A stretch of DNA of 64,000 nucleotides from Mannheimia bovis (GTDB taxonomy: Bacteria; Pseudomonadota; Gammaproteobacteria; Enterobacterales; Pasteurellaceae), in the NCBI RefSeq assembly GCF_014541205.1, contig NZ_CP061280.1, positions 1,194,798 through 1,258,797 on the forward strand. Direction: 5' to 3'. The notes under the pieces are model-generated. The model was not told the origin of the DNA and searched no databases. It saw nothing but the letters and a program-made list of their open reading frames with translations. The translations under genes were made by a program, and so were the position numbers. Position 1 is the first letter of the stretch. Each line of letters starts with the position of its first letter. Positions 36,112 to 47,766 of this stretch are shown one piece after another.

Positions 36112-38613
36112 ATGAGCAGGCAGTCATTAAGCCCCGAAATGATTAAAAGCGTAAAAGACGCAATTTTACATAAAATGGTATTTGCATTAGGTGTTGAGCC
36201 TCGAGATGCGAGCAAACGTAACTGGTTAAATGCCGCACTTCGTGTAGTGCGTGATTTATCTACCGAAGAGTGGCTACAAACTCGTCGCAGCCAAGTTGCA
36301 AATGGAAGCCGCCGTGTTTATTACCTATCAATGGAATTTTTGATGGGGCGTACTTTCAGTAATGCGATGATCTCGGAAGGCGTTTATGAGCTTATTGGTG
36401 CTGCGTTAAAAGAGTTAGGGCAAGATCTTGAAGATATCATTAATGAAGAAGGCGATCCGGGCTTAGGTAACGGTGGTTTAGGTCGATTAGCTGCTTGCTA
36501 CTTAGACAGTCTCGCTACAATGAAAATCCCGGCTATCGGCTACGGTATTCAATATGAATACGGTATGTTCCGCCAAGAAATCCGCAATGGTGAGCAAGTA
36601 GAACAGCCTGATGAATGGTTGGAAAACGAATTTGTATGGCCATATTTACGTTCAAGTAAACGTTTCCCGGTTCGTTTTGGCGGGAAAACTTGGCGTGAAG
36701 GCAAAAAAGTAGTATGGCAGCCGGAAGAAGAGATCACTGCTCAAGCCCACGATCAGCTTATTCCTGGTTTTGAAACGACCTCAACCAATAGCTTACGTTT
36801 ATGGTCTGCTCACGCTTCAGGTAAAGGTTTTGCGTTGTCAGAGTTTAATCGTGGTGATTATTTTGCCGCAATGGTTAAACAAAATAGCTCGGAAAATGTT
36901 TCTCGTGTGCTTTATCCAGATGATTCTACTTATAACGGTCGTGAGTTACGTTTACGCCAAGAGTATTTCCTCTGTTCGGCATCGGTGCAAGATATTATCC
37001 GCCGTCACGAAGCAGAATTTGGCTCTTGTGTAAACTTAGCAGATAAAGTAGCGATTCACTTAAATGACACTCACCCAACCCTTGCAGTGCCTGAGTTAAT
37101 GCGTATTTTAATTGATGAAAAAGGCTATTCTTGGGAGCAAGCGTGGGCAACCACTAGCAAAACATTCTTCTACACCAACCATACCTTAATGAGTGAAGCG
37201 TTAGAAACCTGGCCGGTGGAAATGTTAGCCCGTGTGTTACCACGTCATTTAGAAATTATTTTTGATATTAATGAACATTTCTTGGAAGAGGTGCGTAGCC
37301 AATTCCCGAACGATAATGATCTTATCTCTCGTGTTTCATTAATTGATGAGCAAGGTGATCGTCGTGTGCGTATGGCGTGGCTTGCAGTAGTCGCTTCTAC
37401 AAAAGTAAACGGTGTGGCAAAAATTCACTCTGACTTAATGGTAGAATCGATTTTTGCAGACTTTGCTCGTATCTACCCAAACCGTTTTACCAACGTAACA
37501 AATGGGGTAACGCCTCGCCGTTGGATCAAAATTGCCAACCCGGGTCTTGCGAATATTTTAGATAAATATATTGGCGATAACTGGCTAACCGATTTAAGCG
37601 AATTAGAAAAATTCAATGATTTTGCTGATGATGCTGATGTACAAGCTCAAGTTGCTGCAGTGAAATTTGAAAATAAACGCCGTTTAGCAAACTATATTGA
37701 AGAAACACAAGGTATCAAACTCAATCCGGAAGCAATTTTTGACGTACAAATCAAACGTATTCACAAATACAAACGTCAGCAAATGAACGTGCTTCATATC
37801 ATTACGCTCTATAACCGTATTTTAAAAAATCCAACCGCAGATTGGACACCTCGTGTTTTCATCTTTGCAGGTAAAGCGGCAAGTGCGTATTATGCGGCGA
37901 AAAAAGTGATTCGCTTAATTAATGATGTGGCAAGTGTAGTGAATAACGACCCTCGCATTAATGATTTAATCAAAGTGGTGTTTATTCCGAACTACAGCGT
38001 GTCGTTAGCACAAATGATTATCCCGGCGGCAGATGTTTCAGAACAAATTTCATTAGCAGGTACAGAAGCGTCCGGTACATCAAATATGAAATTTGCCCTC
38101 AATGGTGCTTTAACTATTGGTACGTTAGATGGTGCGAACGTGGAAATTTTAGATCGTGTAGGTAAAGAGAATATCTTTATTTTCGGTAATGAAGTGGAGC
38201 AAGTGGAAGAACTTCGTCGCAACGGTTATTCACCTTATCACTACTACGAAAAAGACAGTGAATTGAATGAAGCGATTTCACAAATCTTAAACGGTAAATT
38301 CTCACCGGAAGATCCGTACCGTTACCAAGACTTGATCTTAAATTCAGGCGACTACTACCAAGCCTGTGCGGATTACCGTAGCTATGTGGAAGCTCAAGAG
38401 AAAGTCGCTCAAGCCTACCGTAATAAGAAAGCGTGGATTCGTTCGGCAATCATTAATATTGCCAATATGGGTTACTTCTCATCAGACCGTTCGGTAATGG
38501 ATTATGCCAATAATATCTGGAAAATCGAGCCAATGAGTGAGGAGCAATTAAAAGGCGATTCAACAATGGACAGCATTATTGAAAGTTCAAACAAATTGTT
38601 GAATTTAAAATAA
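36112..38613 (+). CDS. glgP: Glycogen phosphorylase
   Basis: An 833-residue GT35 enzyme releasing glucose 1-phosphate from glycogen chain ends. Recognisable are [22 protein letters not shown], the [10 protein letters not shown] segment, [34 protein letters not shown] and the PLP lysine in [15 protein letters not shown]. It is slightly longer than E. coli GlgP (815). The ATG at 36112 follows GAGGAGAG; in-frame starts further upstream lie within the uptake-signal hairpin and are unlikely. It is the last gene of the glycogen operon, ended by a strong terminator. Confidence 0.96.
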   Translation: MSRQSLSPEMIKSVKDAILHKMVFALGVEPRDASKRNWLNAALRVVRDLSTEEWLQTRRSQVANGSRRVYYLSMEFLMGRTFSNAMISEGVYELIGAALKELGQDLEDIINEEGDPGLGNGGLGRLAACYLDSLATMKIPAIGYGIQYEYGMFRQEIRNGEQVEQPDEWLENEFVWPYLRSSKRFPVRFGGKTWREGKKVVWQPEEEITAQAHDQLIPGFETTSTNSLRLWSAHASGKGFALSEFNRGDYFAAMVKQNSSENVSRVLYPDDSTYNGRELRLRQEYFLCSASVQDIIRRHEAEFGSCVNLADKVAIHLNDTHPTLAVPELMRILIDEKGYSWEQAWATTSKTFFYTNHTLMSEALETWPVEMLARVLPRHLEIIFDINEHFLEEVRSQFPNDNDLISRVSLIDEQGDRRVRMAWLAVVASTKVNGVAKIHSDLMVESIFADFARIYPNRFTNVTNGVTPRRWIKIANPGLANILDKYIGDNWLTDLSELEKFNDFADDADVQAQVAAVKFENKRRLANYIEETQGIKLNPEAIFDVQIKRIHKYKRQQMNVLHIITLYNRILKNPTADWTPRVFIFAGKAASAYYAAKKVIRLINDVASVVNNDPRINDLIKVVFIPNYSVSLAQMIIPAADVSEQISLAGTEASGTSNMKFALNGALTIGTLDGANVEILDRVGKENIFIFGNEVEQVEELRRNGYSPYHYYEKDSELNEAISQILNGKFSPEDPYRYQDLILNSGDYYQACADYRSYVEAQEKVAQAYRNKKAWIRSAIINIANMGYFSSDRSVMDYANNIWKIEPMSEEQLKGDSTMDSIIESSNKLLNLK

Positions 38614-38624
38614 TGGTTTAGAAG

Positions 38625-38654
38625 AAAACGGTAAGAGAAATCTTACCGTTTTTT
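38625..38654 (+). terminator. Terminator of the glycogen operon
   Basis: AAAACGGTAAGA pairs with TCTTACCGTTTT around GAAA and ends in a T-run. Confidence 0.85.
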
Positions 38655-38700
38655 GTTTGTATTAGAAATTTGCAAATTTTTGCCTAAAATAAACCGCTTG

Positions 38701-39417
38701 TTAGTTTCGTTTTTCAACCGCCGTCAGCATTCCTCTCAATAAATTCAGCTCATTAGTTTCTAATTCCGCTCGTTGATAAAGACGGCGGAGCTTTAACATT
38801 ACTGAATCATTGCGGATAAAGCCTAACTCTTTATACAATCGCTCGGTGTGAGCAAAAAAATGTTCCAATGCTTCTGCGGTTGGGTATTCTTTTGCCTCGG
38901 TAAGCGGTCGTTTTTCTACTGTTTTTTGCAAATATGCCATACGGATTTCATAACTTGCCAGTTGCACCGCCATTGCTAAATTGAGCGAACCGTAATTGGG
39001 ATTAGTTGGGAAATTGAGATGATAGTGGCATTTTAGTAGCTCTTCATTGGTTAGCCCAACACGTTCACGACCAAACACAATTGCGACTTTGCCAAGATTT
39101 GCACGGTTTATGACTAACTCCCCACAATCTCTGGGTTCAATTAAACTGTTTTGCAAATGGCGAAGTCTGGCACTAGTGCCAATAACCAGTTGGCAATCTG
39201 CAATGGCTTCATCAAAAGTAGCGTAAATTTGAGTGTTATCTAGTACATCTTTTGCCCCTGCGGCAAGGGCTTCAGCTTGTTCATCAATTGGCAATTTGGG
39301 AGAAACTAAACGCAGTTGCGATAAACCCATTGTTTTCATTGCTCGGGCTGCTGAGCCAATATTGGCAGGCAGCGAGGTTTCCACCAAAATTATGTGGATG
39401 TTATCTAAAATATTCAT
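38701..39417 (-). CDS. trmJ: TrmJ, tRNA 2'-O-methyltransferase (Nm32)
   Basis: A 238-residue SPOUT-class enzyme methylating the ribose of nucleotide 32 in several tRNAs. IHIILVETSLPANIGSAARAMKTMGLSQLRLVSP, VIGTSARLRHL, the knot segment VAIVFGRERVGLTNEEL and YGSLNLAMAVQLASYEIR are the SPOUT knot motifs; the C-terminal helical region (about 160-238) is that of TrmJ. The length agrees with E. coli TrmJ (246). MNILDN at 39417 aligns with the family start; a longer frame to 39465 adds nothing recognisable. The ribosome binding site is weak. It converges on the glg terminator. Confidence 0.94.
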   Translation of the reverse strand: MNILDNIHIILVETSLPANIGSAARAMKTMGLSQLRLVSPKLPIDEQAEALAAGAKDVLDNTQIYATFDEAIADCQLVIGTSARLRHLQNSLIEPRDCGELVINRANLGKVAIVFGRERVGLTNEELLKCHYHLNFPTNPNYGSLNLAMAVQLASYEIRMAYLQKTVEKRPLTEAKEYPTAEALEHFFAHTERLYKELGFIRNDSVMLKLRRLYQRAELETNELNLLRGMLTAVEKRN

Positions 39418-39629
39418 CTGATTTATTCTATTTTTGTTAAATTTTGTCGGTAAATAGTGTAGCAAAATTTATGACAGCTGAAAATTTGAAAAAAATCAAA
39501 AATATCCGCTTAAAATCGTAAGATTTTTTTACCTATTGCCCTGATTTAGTGGTACATTTAGAAAGTTTTTTAAACTTGCACAGGGCTATTCATTTAGCTT
39601 TGAATAACAACAACCATACAGGAGTCTTT

Positions 39630-41168
39630 ATGCTTATTGGTGTACCAAGAGAGCTGCTAGACGGTGAAACGAGAGTGGCGGCAACGCCAAAAACCGTTGA
39701 GCAGATTAAAAAACTGGGCTTTGATGTCCTCGTTGAAAAAGACGCAGGCTTTAAAGCGAGTTTTGAAGACAATGCATTTATCAATGCAGGTGCAAATATC
39801 GGCACTCAGCAAGATGTTTGGAATGCGGACATTATCTTTAAAGTGAATGCCCCAACCGAAGCTGAAATTGATTTAATTAAAGAAGGTGCGACTTTGGTCA
39901 GCTTTATTTGGCCGGCACAAAATCCACAATTAATGGAAAAGTTGCAGTCTAAAAAAATCAATGTGTTGGCAATGGATGCAGTTCCACGTATTTCCCGTGC
40001 ACAAGCCTTAGATGCGTTAAGCTCAATGGCGAATATTTCGGGCTACCGTGCTGTAATTGAAGCGGCAAATTCATTTGGTAGTTTCTTTACAGGTCAAATT
40101 ACCGCAGCAGGTAAAGTACCACCGGCTAAAGTGTTAGTCATTGGTGCGGGTGTTGCAGGCTTAGCGGCAATCGGTGCGGCAAATAGTCTTGGTGCAATCG
40201 TACGTGCATTTGACTCTCGTCCTGAAGTGAAAGAGCAGGTGAAATCAATGGGTGCAGACTTCTTAGAAATTGATTTTGAAGAAGAAGGCGGCTCAGGTGA
40301 CGGCTATGCGAAAGTGATGTCAGAGGAGTTTAATCGCCGAGCGATGGAGCTTTACGCTGCTCAAGCTAAAGAAGTGGATATCGTCATTACGACCGCTGCA
40401 ATTCCGGGCAAACCGGCACCACGTTTAATCACAAAAGAGATGGTGGATTCAATGAAACCGGGCTCAGTGATTGTGGATTTAGCGGCAGCGACAGGTGGTA
40501 ACTGTGAATACACCAAAGCAGGTGAAGTTGTGGTTACTGATAACCAAGTGAAAGTAATTGGCTATACCGATTTCCCGGCACGTTTACCAACGCAATCTTC
40601 TCAACTTTACGGTACAAATTTAGTAAATTTATTAAAACTGTTAGCACCGAATAAAGATGGTCAAATCGACATTAATTTTGAAGATGTTGTGTTACGTGGC
40701 GTAACTGTCGTACGTGATGGTGAATTAACTTGGCCGGCTCCGCCAATTCAGGTTTCAGCTCAACCACAAAAACAAGCGGCTGCACCACAAGCGGTCAAAA
40801 AAGAAGAAAAACCTGCAAATCCAAAAGTGAAGTATGGCGTAATGGCTGGTGTAGGGGCATTATTCTTATGGATTGCTTCAGTTGCTCCGGCAGCATTTTT
40901 ATCGCACTTTACCGTATTCGTGTTGGCTTGTGTGGTTGGTTATTATGTGGTTTGGAATGTCAGCCACGCATTACACACCCCGTTAATGGCGGTAACTAAT
41001 GCGATTTCAGGTATTATCATCGTAGGGGCAGTACTGCAAATTGCACAACCTGTTGGTAATTTCTTTATTGATATTTTAGCCTTTATTGCGATTTTAGTTG
41101 CCAGCATTAATATTTTTGGTGGCTTTAAAGTAACGCAACGAATGCTGGCAATGTTTAGAAAAGGTTAA
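39630..41168 (+). CDS. pntA: NAD(P) transhydrogenase alpha subunit
   Basis: A 512-residue membrane-bound subunit of proton-translocating transhydrogenase, which uses the proton gradient to reduce NADP with NADH. The N-terminal NAD(H) domain (about 1-380) starts [20 protein letters not shown] and holds [23 protein letters not shown]. After a Gln/Pro/Ala linker come about four membrane helices ([22 protein letters not shown] onward). The length matches E. coli PntA (510). ATG at 39630 follows GGAG at 39621-39624; a longer frame from 39549 is unlikely. pntB follows 11 bases downstream. Confidence 0.97.
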   Translation: MLIGVPRELLDGETRVAATPKTVEQIKKLGFDVLVEKDAGFKASFEDNAFINAGANIGTQQDVWNADIIFKVNAPTEAEIDLIKEGATLVSFIWPAQNPQLMEKLQSKKINVLAMDAVPRISRAQALDALSSMANISGYRAVIEAANSFGSFFTGQITAAGKVPPAKVLVIGAGVAGLAAIGAANSLGAIVRAFDSRPEVKEQVKSMGADFLEIDFEEEGGSGDGYAKVMSEEFNRRAMELYAAQAKEVDIVITTAAIPGKPAPRLITKEMVDSMKPGSVIVDLAAATGGNCEYTKAGEVVVTDNQVKVIGYTDFPARLPTQSSQLYGTNLVNLLKLLAPNKDGQIDINFEDVVLRGVTVVRDGELTWPAPPIQVSAQPQKQAAAPQAVKKEEKPANPKVKYGVMAGVGALFLWIASVAPAAFLSHFTVFVLACVVGYYVVWNVSHALHTPLMAVTNAISGIIIVGAVLQIAQPVGNFFIDILAFIAILVASINIFGGFKVTQRMLAMFRKG

Positions 41169-41179
41169 GGAGAACGAAG

Positions 41180-42631
41180 ATGTCTTTTGGATTTGTTACC
41201 GCTGCCTATATTATTGCAGCACTTCTCTTCATTATGAGCTTAGCTGGTCTTTCTAAACACGAAACTGCAAAAGCCGGTTGTTGGTATGGTATTGTGGGTA
41301 TGGGAATTGCCTTAGTCGCAACCATTTTTGGTCCACAATCTCACGGCACGATTTGGATTTTAATTGCTATGGCAATCGGTGGATTTATCGGCGTTAAAAA
41401 AGCGATTAAAGTTGAAATGACGGAAATGCCGGAACTTGTGGCAATTCTACACAGTTTTGTAGGTTTAGCAGCGGTATTAGTTGGCTTTAATAGCTATGGT
41501 TTACATATTGAAGCACCAATGCCGGCTTATTTAGTTAGTGAAGCGGAAAAAGCGGCATTCTTAGCAGAACAAGCAACACTTGCTAACATTCACAATGTTG
41601 AAGTGTTCTTAGGGATCTTCATCGGGGCAGTTACTTTCTCTGGCTCATTAGTCGCATTCGGGAAATTAAGTGGCAAATTATTTGGTCGTAAAGTCTCTTC
41701 TGCGGCATTAAATATTCCTCACAAACACAAATGGAATTTGGCAGCAATTGTTGTCTCAATCTTCCTAATGACTGTTTTCTTAAATCATCCGGAAAATATT
41801 TTCCCTGTGTTGATTATGACTGCAATCGCTTTAGTGTTCGGTTGGCACTTAGTTGCCTCTATCGGTGGTGCAGATATGCCGGTGGTAGTATCAATGCTTA
41901 ACTCTTATTCAGGTTGGGCTGCGGCAGCGGCAGGCTTTATGCTAAGTAACGATTTATTAATCGTAACCGGTGCGTTGGTAGGGTCTTCAGGTGCAATCCT
42001 TTCATACATTATGTGTAAAGCGATGAACCGCTCATTTATCAGCGTAATTGCAGGCGGCTTCGGTAATGAAGTGCAGTCTAGCAAAGGCGATGAAGAATAT
42101 GGCGAACACCGTGAAACTAATGCAGAAGAAGTGGCAGAAATGTTGAAAAATGCAAGCTCTGTTATCATCACTCCGGGCTACGGTATGGCGGTAGCACAAG
42201 CTCAATATCCAGTAGCGGAAATCACGGCTAAATTACGCGAAAAAGGCGTAAATGTGCGTTTTGGTATCCACCCTGTGGCTGGTCGTTTACCGGGTCATAT
42301 GAACGTATTATTAGCTGAAGCCAAAGTACCTTACGATGTGGTATTAGAGATGGATGAAATCAACGATGATTTTGAAGAAACTGATGTGGTGCTGGTTATC
42401 GGTGCAAACGACACCGTAAACCCAGCCGCATTAGATGACCCATCAAGCCCAATTGCAGGTATGCCGGTGCTTGAAGTATGGAAAGCACAAAACGTTATCG
42501 TGTTCAAACGTTCAATGGCAGTAGGTTATGCAGGCGTACAAAATCCACTGTTCTTTAAAGAAAACACACAAATGTTATTTGGTGATGCGAAAGAACGTGT
42601 GGATGATATTTTAAGAGCGTTAAATAACTAG
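41180..42631 (+). CDS. pntB: NAD(P) transhydrogenase beta subunit
   Basis: A 483-residue partner of PntA. About eight or nine N-terminal membrane helices form the proton channel, and the C-terminal NADP(H) domain (about 310-483) contains [41 protein letters not shown] and [31 protein letters not shown]. The length is near E. coli PntB (462), with a small extra loop at about residues 110-135. AAGGAGA precedes the ATG. A hairpin terminates the two-gene operon. Confidence 0.97.
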   Translation: MSFGFVTAAYIIAALLFIMSLAGLSKHETAKAGCWYGIVGMGIALVATIFGPQSHGTIWILIAMAIGGFIGVKKAIKVEMTEMPELVAILHSFVGLAAVLVGFNSYGLHIEAPMPAYLVSEAEKAAFLAEQATLANIHNVEVFLGIFIGAVTFSGSLVAFGKLSGKLFGRKVSSAALNIPHKHKWNLAAIVVSIFLMTVFLNHPENIFPVLIMTAIALVFGWHLVASIGGADMPVVVSMLNSYSGWAAAAAGFMLSNDLLIVTGALVGSSGAILSYIMCKAMNRSFISVIAGGFGNEVQSSKGDEEYGEHRETNAEEVAEMLKNASSVIITPGYGMAVAQAQYPVAEITAKLREKGVNVRFGIHPVAGRLPGHMNVLLAEAKVPYDVVLEMDEINDDFEETDVVLVIGANDTVNPAALDDPSSPIAGMPVLEVWKAQNVIVFKRSMAVGYAGVQNPLFFKENTQMLFGDAKERVDDILRALNN

Positions 42632-42636
42632 AAACT

Positions 42637-42667
42637 AAAAAAGCGAACAATTATGTTCGCTTTTTTA
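42637..42667 (+). terminator. Terminator of pntA-pntB
   Basis: AAAAAAGCGAACA pairs with TGTTCGCTTTTTT around ATTA. Confidence 0.85.
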
Positions 42668-42679
42668 GTATAAAATGAA

Positions 42680-42704
42680 AAAACACAGCAAAATGCTGTG
42701 TTTT
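42680..42704 (-). terminator. Terminator of the DUF1328 gene
   Basis: AAAACACAGCA pairs with TGCTGTGTTTT around AAA; on the minus strand a T-rich tail follows. It faces the pntB terminator. Confidence 0.75.
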
Positions 42705-42727
42705 ATAAAATTCAATAATTCGCTTTT

Positions 42728-42886
42728 TTATTTTTTTCGCTTGAATATAAAAGAAATAACGGTAAGAACCAGAAAGACGAAAAATAAAATTTTTGCAATT
42801 TCAGTTGCACTTCCAGCTATGCCTCCAAAACCAAAAAATGCTGCCACGATGGCGATAATAAAAAATACTACAGCATAATGTAACAT
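42728..42886 (-). CDS. DUF1328 small membrane protein (YtjA-like)
   Basis: A 52-residue protein, easily missed for its size. It starts [22 protein letters not shown], followed by the [15 protein letters not shown] stretch, and closes with a second hydrophobic helix and a Lys/Arg-rich tail ending KRKK. Two membrane helices with this middle Gly-x-Ala segment are the hallmark of DUF1328/YtjA. AAGGAG lies 7 bases before the ATG, and the gene has its own terminator, both supporting expression. YtjA homologues are often stress-inducible, but the role is not known. Confidence 0.88.
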   Translation of the reverse strand: MLHYAVVFFIIAIVAAFFGFGGIAGSATEIAKILFFVFLVLTVISFIFKRKK

Positions 42887-42979
42887 AGTAATCTCCTTAT
42901 GTTCTCTGATTAATGCAACATCAATTTAACATAGTGAAATAACTGTTGCAAGCGGTAATATTTAATTAACATTTTGAAA

Positions 42980-43561
42980 TTAATCCTGATTAATCCTGCT
43001 GGAAATAGCACTTTGTTGATTTTTATATTTTGCATCTTTACGAGCATTATAAGGTTTCGCAGCATCGCCACTTAAAATTTCAAAGCTTAATGCACCAATT
43101 GCCATATTAGGGCGTAAAGCAAGAGGCAATTTCCCCGCATTAAAAAATTCTAATACAATTTTCCCCTCCCAGCCGGGATCAATTCGATGAGCCGTAACGT
43201 GAACCATCAATCCAAGCCTTGCAAGTGAGGAGCGTCCATCTAACCAGCCTACAATATTGGAAGGTAAGCTGACTGATTCGAGTGTTGTTGCAAGGGCAAG
43301 ATCACCGGGGTGTAGGAAAAAGGCTTCATCATCACCAATAATAATCTCGTCGCTCATTACTTTATTTAATTGAGCGGTAACCTCTTCACGAGGACCACTT
43401 AAATCAATATAAGGCGTGTTATGCTCACGAAAAACACGGAATGAATTACCTAAACGCACATCTGCCGTTGCACCGGAAATTTTATCATCAGAAGGACGAG
43501 GGGTAATGCTGATGATGCCTTCATCTAAGTAACGTTTAATATCGGTATCGCATAAACGCAT
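42980..43561 (-). CDS. dcd: dCTP deaminase
   Basis: A 193-residue trimeric enzyme deaminating dCTP to dUTP, feeding dTMP synthesis. The N-terminus [15 protein letters not shown] and [24 protein letters not shown], then [34 protein letters not shown] with the catalytic Glu, match the monofunctional Gram-negative Dcd. The length equals E. coli Dcd (193). It follows udk by nine bases on the same strand, so udk-dcd form a pyrimidine operon, the same gene order as in E. coli. Confidence 0.97.
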   Translation of the reverse strand: MRLCDTDIKRYLDEGIISITPRPSDDKISGATADVRLGNSFRVFREHNTPYIDLSGPREEVTAQLNKVMSDEIIIGDDEAFFLHPGDLALATTLESVSLPSNIVGWLDGRSSLARLGLMVHVTAHRIDPGWEGKIVLEFFNAGKLPLALRPNMAIGALSFEILSGDAAKPYNARKDAKYKNQQSAISSRINQD

Positions 43562-43570
43562 ATTTTGCTC

Positions 43571-44218
43571 CTATTTGAGTAACTGTTTGATTTGAGCTTT
43601 GAGAATATCGATCGCAATACGGTTTTTACCGCCTTTTGGCACAATAATATCCGCATATTGCTTTGATGGCTCAATAAATTGTAAGAACATTGGGCGAACC
43701 GTTTTACGATATTGGGTAATGACCGATTCCATTGAACGTCCACGCTCTACCATATCACGTTGTAAACGACGGATAAAACAAATATCTAATGGTGCATCAA
43801 CGAAAATAGAAACGTTCAGTTCATTGCGGATATGTTCATCAGTCAGAAGCAAAATACCTTCTAAAATGATAATTTTCTTCGGTTCAAAGTGTTTGGTAGT
43901 CGTTTTACGGTTATGTTCTGTGTAATCGTACTCGGGAATTTCAATCGCTTTGCCTTGTTTTAGTTGGCGTAGATGATCAACGAGCAGATGATGATCCATT
44001 GAGTTAGGGTGGTCGTAGTTGGTTTTGACGCGTTCTTCCATTGTTAAATGGGATTGATCTCGATAATAAGCATCTTCAGAAATAATGCCGATATTATCCG
44101 TTCCTAATTCATTTTTCAGTTCTTTATAAATGGTTGAGGCAATCAGGCTTTTCCCCGATGCAGAAGCTCCGGCAATGGCAATAACAACGCAAGATGGTTG
44201 TTGAGCAGTATCAGTCAT
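43571..44218 (-). CDS. udk: Uridine/cytidine kinase
   Basis: A 215-residue kinase salvaging uridine and cytidine to UMP and CMP. The P-loop is GASASGKS (17-24); [18 protein letters not shown] and [20 protein letters not shown] hold substrate-binding residues, and [15 protein letters not shown] is the lid. The length matches E. coli Udk (213). It is the first gene of the udk-dcd pair and diverges from the LysE-family exporter gene across about 100 bases. Confidence 0.97.
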   Translation of the reverse strand: MTDTAQQPSCVVIAIAGASASGKSLIASTIYKELKNELGTDNIGIISEDAYYRDQSHLTMEERVKTNYDHPNSMDHHLLVDHLRQLKQGKAIEIPEYDYTEHNRKTTTKHFEPKKIIILEGILLLTDEHIRNELNVSIFVDAPLDICFIRRLQRDMVERGRSMESVITQYRKTVRPMFLQFIEPSKQYADIIVPKGGKNRIAIDILKAQIKQLLK

Positions 44219-44318
44219 AAAAATTTCCTATTCATTCAAAAAGTATCCTGTAAATTATACCCAATTTTTGCAAAACTTTCTGTATAATCGACCGCTTGTA
44301 AACAATTTCGGAGAAAAA

Positions 44319-44948
44319 ATGGCTATTTTTATTCAAGGCTTTGTTGTTTGTTTTGGTTTAATTGTGTCTATTGGTGCACAAAATGCCTTTTTATTAAAGC
44401 AAGGTATCTTAAAACAGCACGTTTTTTGGATTGCCCTTATCTGTTTTTTAGGCGATGTATTTTTAATGACGATTGGTGTATTAGGATTAGGTACGCTTAT
44501 TTCGGAATTACCTATTCTCAGCTTAATTATTTCGCTCTTAGGGGCAATTTTTCTCTTTACTTATGGTAGCCGTTCATTTATTAGCGTATTTAAAAGCGGA
44601 GATTCTCTTATTGCAAGCGGAGAGAATGCCTCAAGTCTTAAAAAAGCCTTAATGGTTACTTTTGCGATTACATTTTTAAATCCTCACGTTTATATTGATA
44701 CTGTTGTAATTGTGGGCAGTATTGGCGGGAAATTAGATTTTGACGGAAAGATGCTGTTTTTAGCCGGTGCGTTGGTCTGTTCATTCATCTGGTTCTTTGG
44801 TGTAGGTTATGGAGCTGGTTTGCTTTCCCCTTATTTTGCCAAGCGTAGAACTTGGCAAATTTTAGATGCAATTACGGGCTTGATTATGTATTTCATCGCT
44901 TTTAGCTTACTCATTTATGCTTATCAACTTATAAAGCAAATTTTTTAA
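44319..44948 (+). CDS. LysE/ArgO-family amino acid exporter
   Basis: A 209-residue inner-membrane protein with about six hydrophobic segments. FVVCFGLIVSIGAQNAFLLKQGILKQHVF is the strongly conserved first LysE/ArgO segment, and FLNPHVYIDTVVIVGSIGG is the second conserved stretch. ArgO exports arginine and LysE lysine and arginine; which applies here cannot be told. ATG at 44319 with GGAG at 44309 is preferred over an upstream start at 44268 that would pass through an uptake signal (44291). It is transcribed alone, between udk and mreB. Confidence 0.88.
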   Translation: MAIFIQGFVVCFGLIVSIGAQNAFLLKQGILKQHVFWIALICFLGDVFLMTIGVLGLGTLISELPILSLIISLLGAIFLFTYGSRSFISVFKSGDSLIASGENASSLKKALMVTFAITFLNPHVYIDTVVIVGSIGGKLDFDGKMLFLAGALVCSFIWFFGVGYGAGLLSPYFAKRRTWQILDAITGLIMYFIAFSLLIYAYQLIKQIF

Positions 44949-45007
44949 CAGCCTAAATTTTTCATTGCTGAATACCCCCATTTTTTGATATATTAACAGT
45001 AATGTTT

Positions 45008-45021
45008 GCACTATATAGTGC
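45008..45021. promoter_or_regulatory. Perfect 14-base palindrome upstream of mreB
   Basis: GCACTATATAGTGC lies 39 bases before mreB. It could be an operator overlapping the mreB promoter or leader; the regulator is unknown. Confidence 0.35.
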
Positions 45022-45047
45022 CTAATTTTATTTAATAATTTATTTGA

Positions 45048-46112
<1,065 letters not shown>

Positions 46113-46214
46113 TCATCTTTTGTAATTAGGCATTAAATTGAAAGTTGGCAATGGATATGATCTATTGTCAATTTTCGTTATATATTCCCAATAAATTTCA
46201 CATTATATTTTCTA

Positions 46215-47270
46215 ATGAAACCAATTTTTGCTAAAGCTCCTTCGCTAGGAATGCGTCTGATTATTGCAGTGATATTATCTATTATCCTGATTATTTCTGA
46301 TGGACGAAGCTCGTTGATGATCCAAGCTCGTAATATATTAGAAACAGCAGTGAGTGGATTATATTACTTTGCAAATACGCCTCGCTCAATCTTAGATGGT
46401 GTGAGTGGCAATTTTATTGATAACAATAAATTACAGTTGGAAAATAATTTACTAAAAGAGCAATTAAGAGAAAAAAGTGCAGACTTACTACTCCTTGATC
46501 AATTAAGGGTAGAAAATCAACGCTTAAGATTGTTATTAAGTTCGCCACTCCGTCAAGATGAATATAAAAAGATTGGCGAGGTTTTGGCAGCTGAGATGGA
46601 CGCTTACCGCCAGCAAGTTATTATTAATCAAGGTCGTTTAGATGGTGCTTTTGTAGGGCAGCCGGTAATTGATGAAAGAGGTGTTGTAGGGCAAATTATT
46701 TCCGTAGGTGAAAAATCGAGCCGCATTTTACTTTTAACCGATATTACCCACGCCACTCCGGTACAAGTATTGCGTAATGATGTTCGTGGTATTGTGAATG
46801 GTACAGGGTTAAATAATGAATTAATTGTTGATAATTTACCTCGCTCTATTGATGTAGTAAAAGGTGATGTATTAGTTACTTCTGGTTTAGGTGGACGTTT
46901 TCCGGAAGGCTATCCTGTTGCAATTGTCGAAACTGTCGAAAATGATACAAAAAGCCAATTCGCTAGAATTGTTGCCAGACCATTAGCTTCATTTGATCGT
47001 TTACGTTATCTATTATTACTTTGGCCTACAGCGGAAGAGAAAAATTACAGCCGAAGTTTATCGCCTGAACAAGTGCGTGAAGTTGTGGAAGAAAGGCGAA
47101 ATAGTGTTAACCCGTTTGAACGATTAAAACAGATGTCAAATAAGAAAACAGAAGTTCAGTTGGATGTCAAAGAAGAGCAAGTGGAGGCAGAAGACATAAA
47201 CGAAAACCCGGCATTACAATCTGATCCGGAAGACGATGAAGGTCATCATATAGAACAAGGAGCTGAATAA
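46215..47270 (+). CDS. mreC: Rod-shape protein MreC
   Basis: A 351-residue bitopic protein linking MreB to the periplasmic wall-synthesis enzymes (PBP2, RodA). It has an N-terminal membrane helix (MRLIIAVILSIILIISDGRSSL), a coiled coil (about 70-110), a beta-rich periplasmic domain with ERGVVGQIISVGEKSSRILLLTDITHATPVQV, and an acidic Glu-rich tail (about 315-351). The start matches MKPIF of E. coli MreC; no clear ribosome binding site precedes it. The spacer to mreB is 102 bases, and its stop overlaps the mreD start by one base. Confidence 0.95.
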   Translation: MKPIFAKAPSLGMRLIIAVILSIILIISDGRSSLMIQARNILETAVSGLYYFANTPRSILDGVSGNFIDNNKLQLENNLLKEQLREKSADLLLLDQLRVENQRLRLLLSSPLRQDEYKKIGEVLAAEMDAYRQQVIINQGRLDGAFVGQPVIDERGVVGQIISVGEKSSRILLLTDITHATPVQVLRNDVRGIVNGTGLNNELIVDNLPRSIDVVKGDVLVTSGLGGRFPEGYPVAIVETVENDTKSQFARIVARPLASFDRLRYLLLLWPTAEEKNYSRSLSPEQVREVVEERRNSVNPFERLKQMSNKKTEVQLDVKEEQVEAEDINENPALQSDPEDDEGHHIEQGAE

Positions 47271-47758
47271 TGAGAACAAACCCGATTTTTCAGATCCTAG
47301 TTATTCTTGCGATTTTTGTGATTGCTTTTGTGTTGGAAATTATGCCTTGGCCTGTTGGATTTCAAGGCTTACGCCCAACGTGGGTTGTATTGGTGCTGAT
47401 CTACTGGGCATTAGCACTGCCTGATAAAATCAGCGTCGGTACAGCTTTTTTAGCAGGTATTGTGTGGGATCTGATCTTAGGTTCGATTTTAGGCATTCAC
47501 GCATTAATATTGTCTATTGCCATCTATTTTGTGGCGAAGTACCACCTTATTTTACGTAATTTATCACTTTGGCTGCAAAGTTTATTGGTAATGGCATATA
47601 TCGTACTGCTCCGTTTCGCTATTTTTGTGGTTGAATTCATTTTGCATAGTGCTGAATTTAACTCACAAGAAATATTAGGGGCAGTCATTAGCGGTGTACT
47701 CTGGCCTTGGATTTTCCTACTGATGCGTCATATTCGCCGCCAACTTCGCTTACGTTAG
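47270..47758 (+). CDS. mreD: Rod-shape protein MreD
   Basis: A 162-residue inner-membrane protein with about five hydrophobic segments, part of the elongasome with Mre[19 protein letters not shown] and [46 protein letters not shown] are the conserved segments, the latter including G-x-x-W-D-x-x-x-G-x-x-L-G. The length matches E. coli MreD (162). It begins in the last base of the mreC stop codon (TAATG) and rarA starts eight bases after it, so the operon may continue. Confidence 0.95.
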   Translation: MRTNPIFQILVILAIFVIAFVLEIMPWPVGFQGLRPTWVVLVLIYWALALPDKISVGTAFLAGIVWDLILGSILGIHALILSIAIYFVAKYHLILRNLSLWLQSLLVMAYIVLLRFAIFVVEFILHSAEFNSQEILGAVISGVLWPWIFLLMRHIRRQLRLR

Positions 47759-47766
47759 GGAAAGAT

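Noticed and set aside
42675-42878. A 67-residue plus-strand reading frame after pntB
   Set aside because: It lies opposite the DUF1328 gene, which has a good start, membrane pattern and terminator; the plus frame is its shadow.
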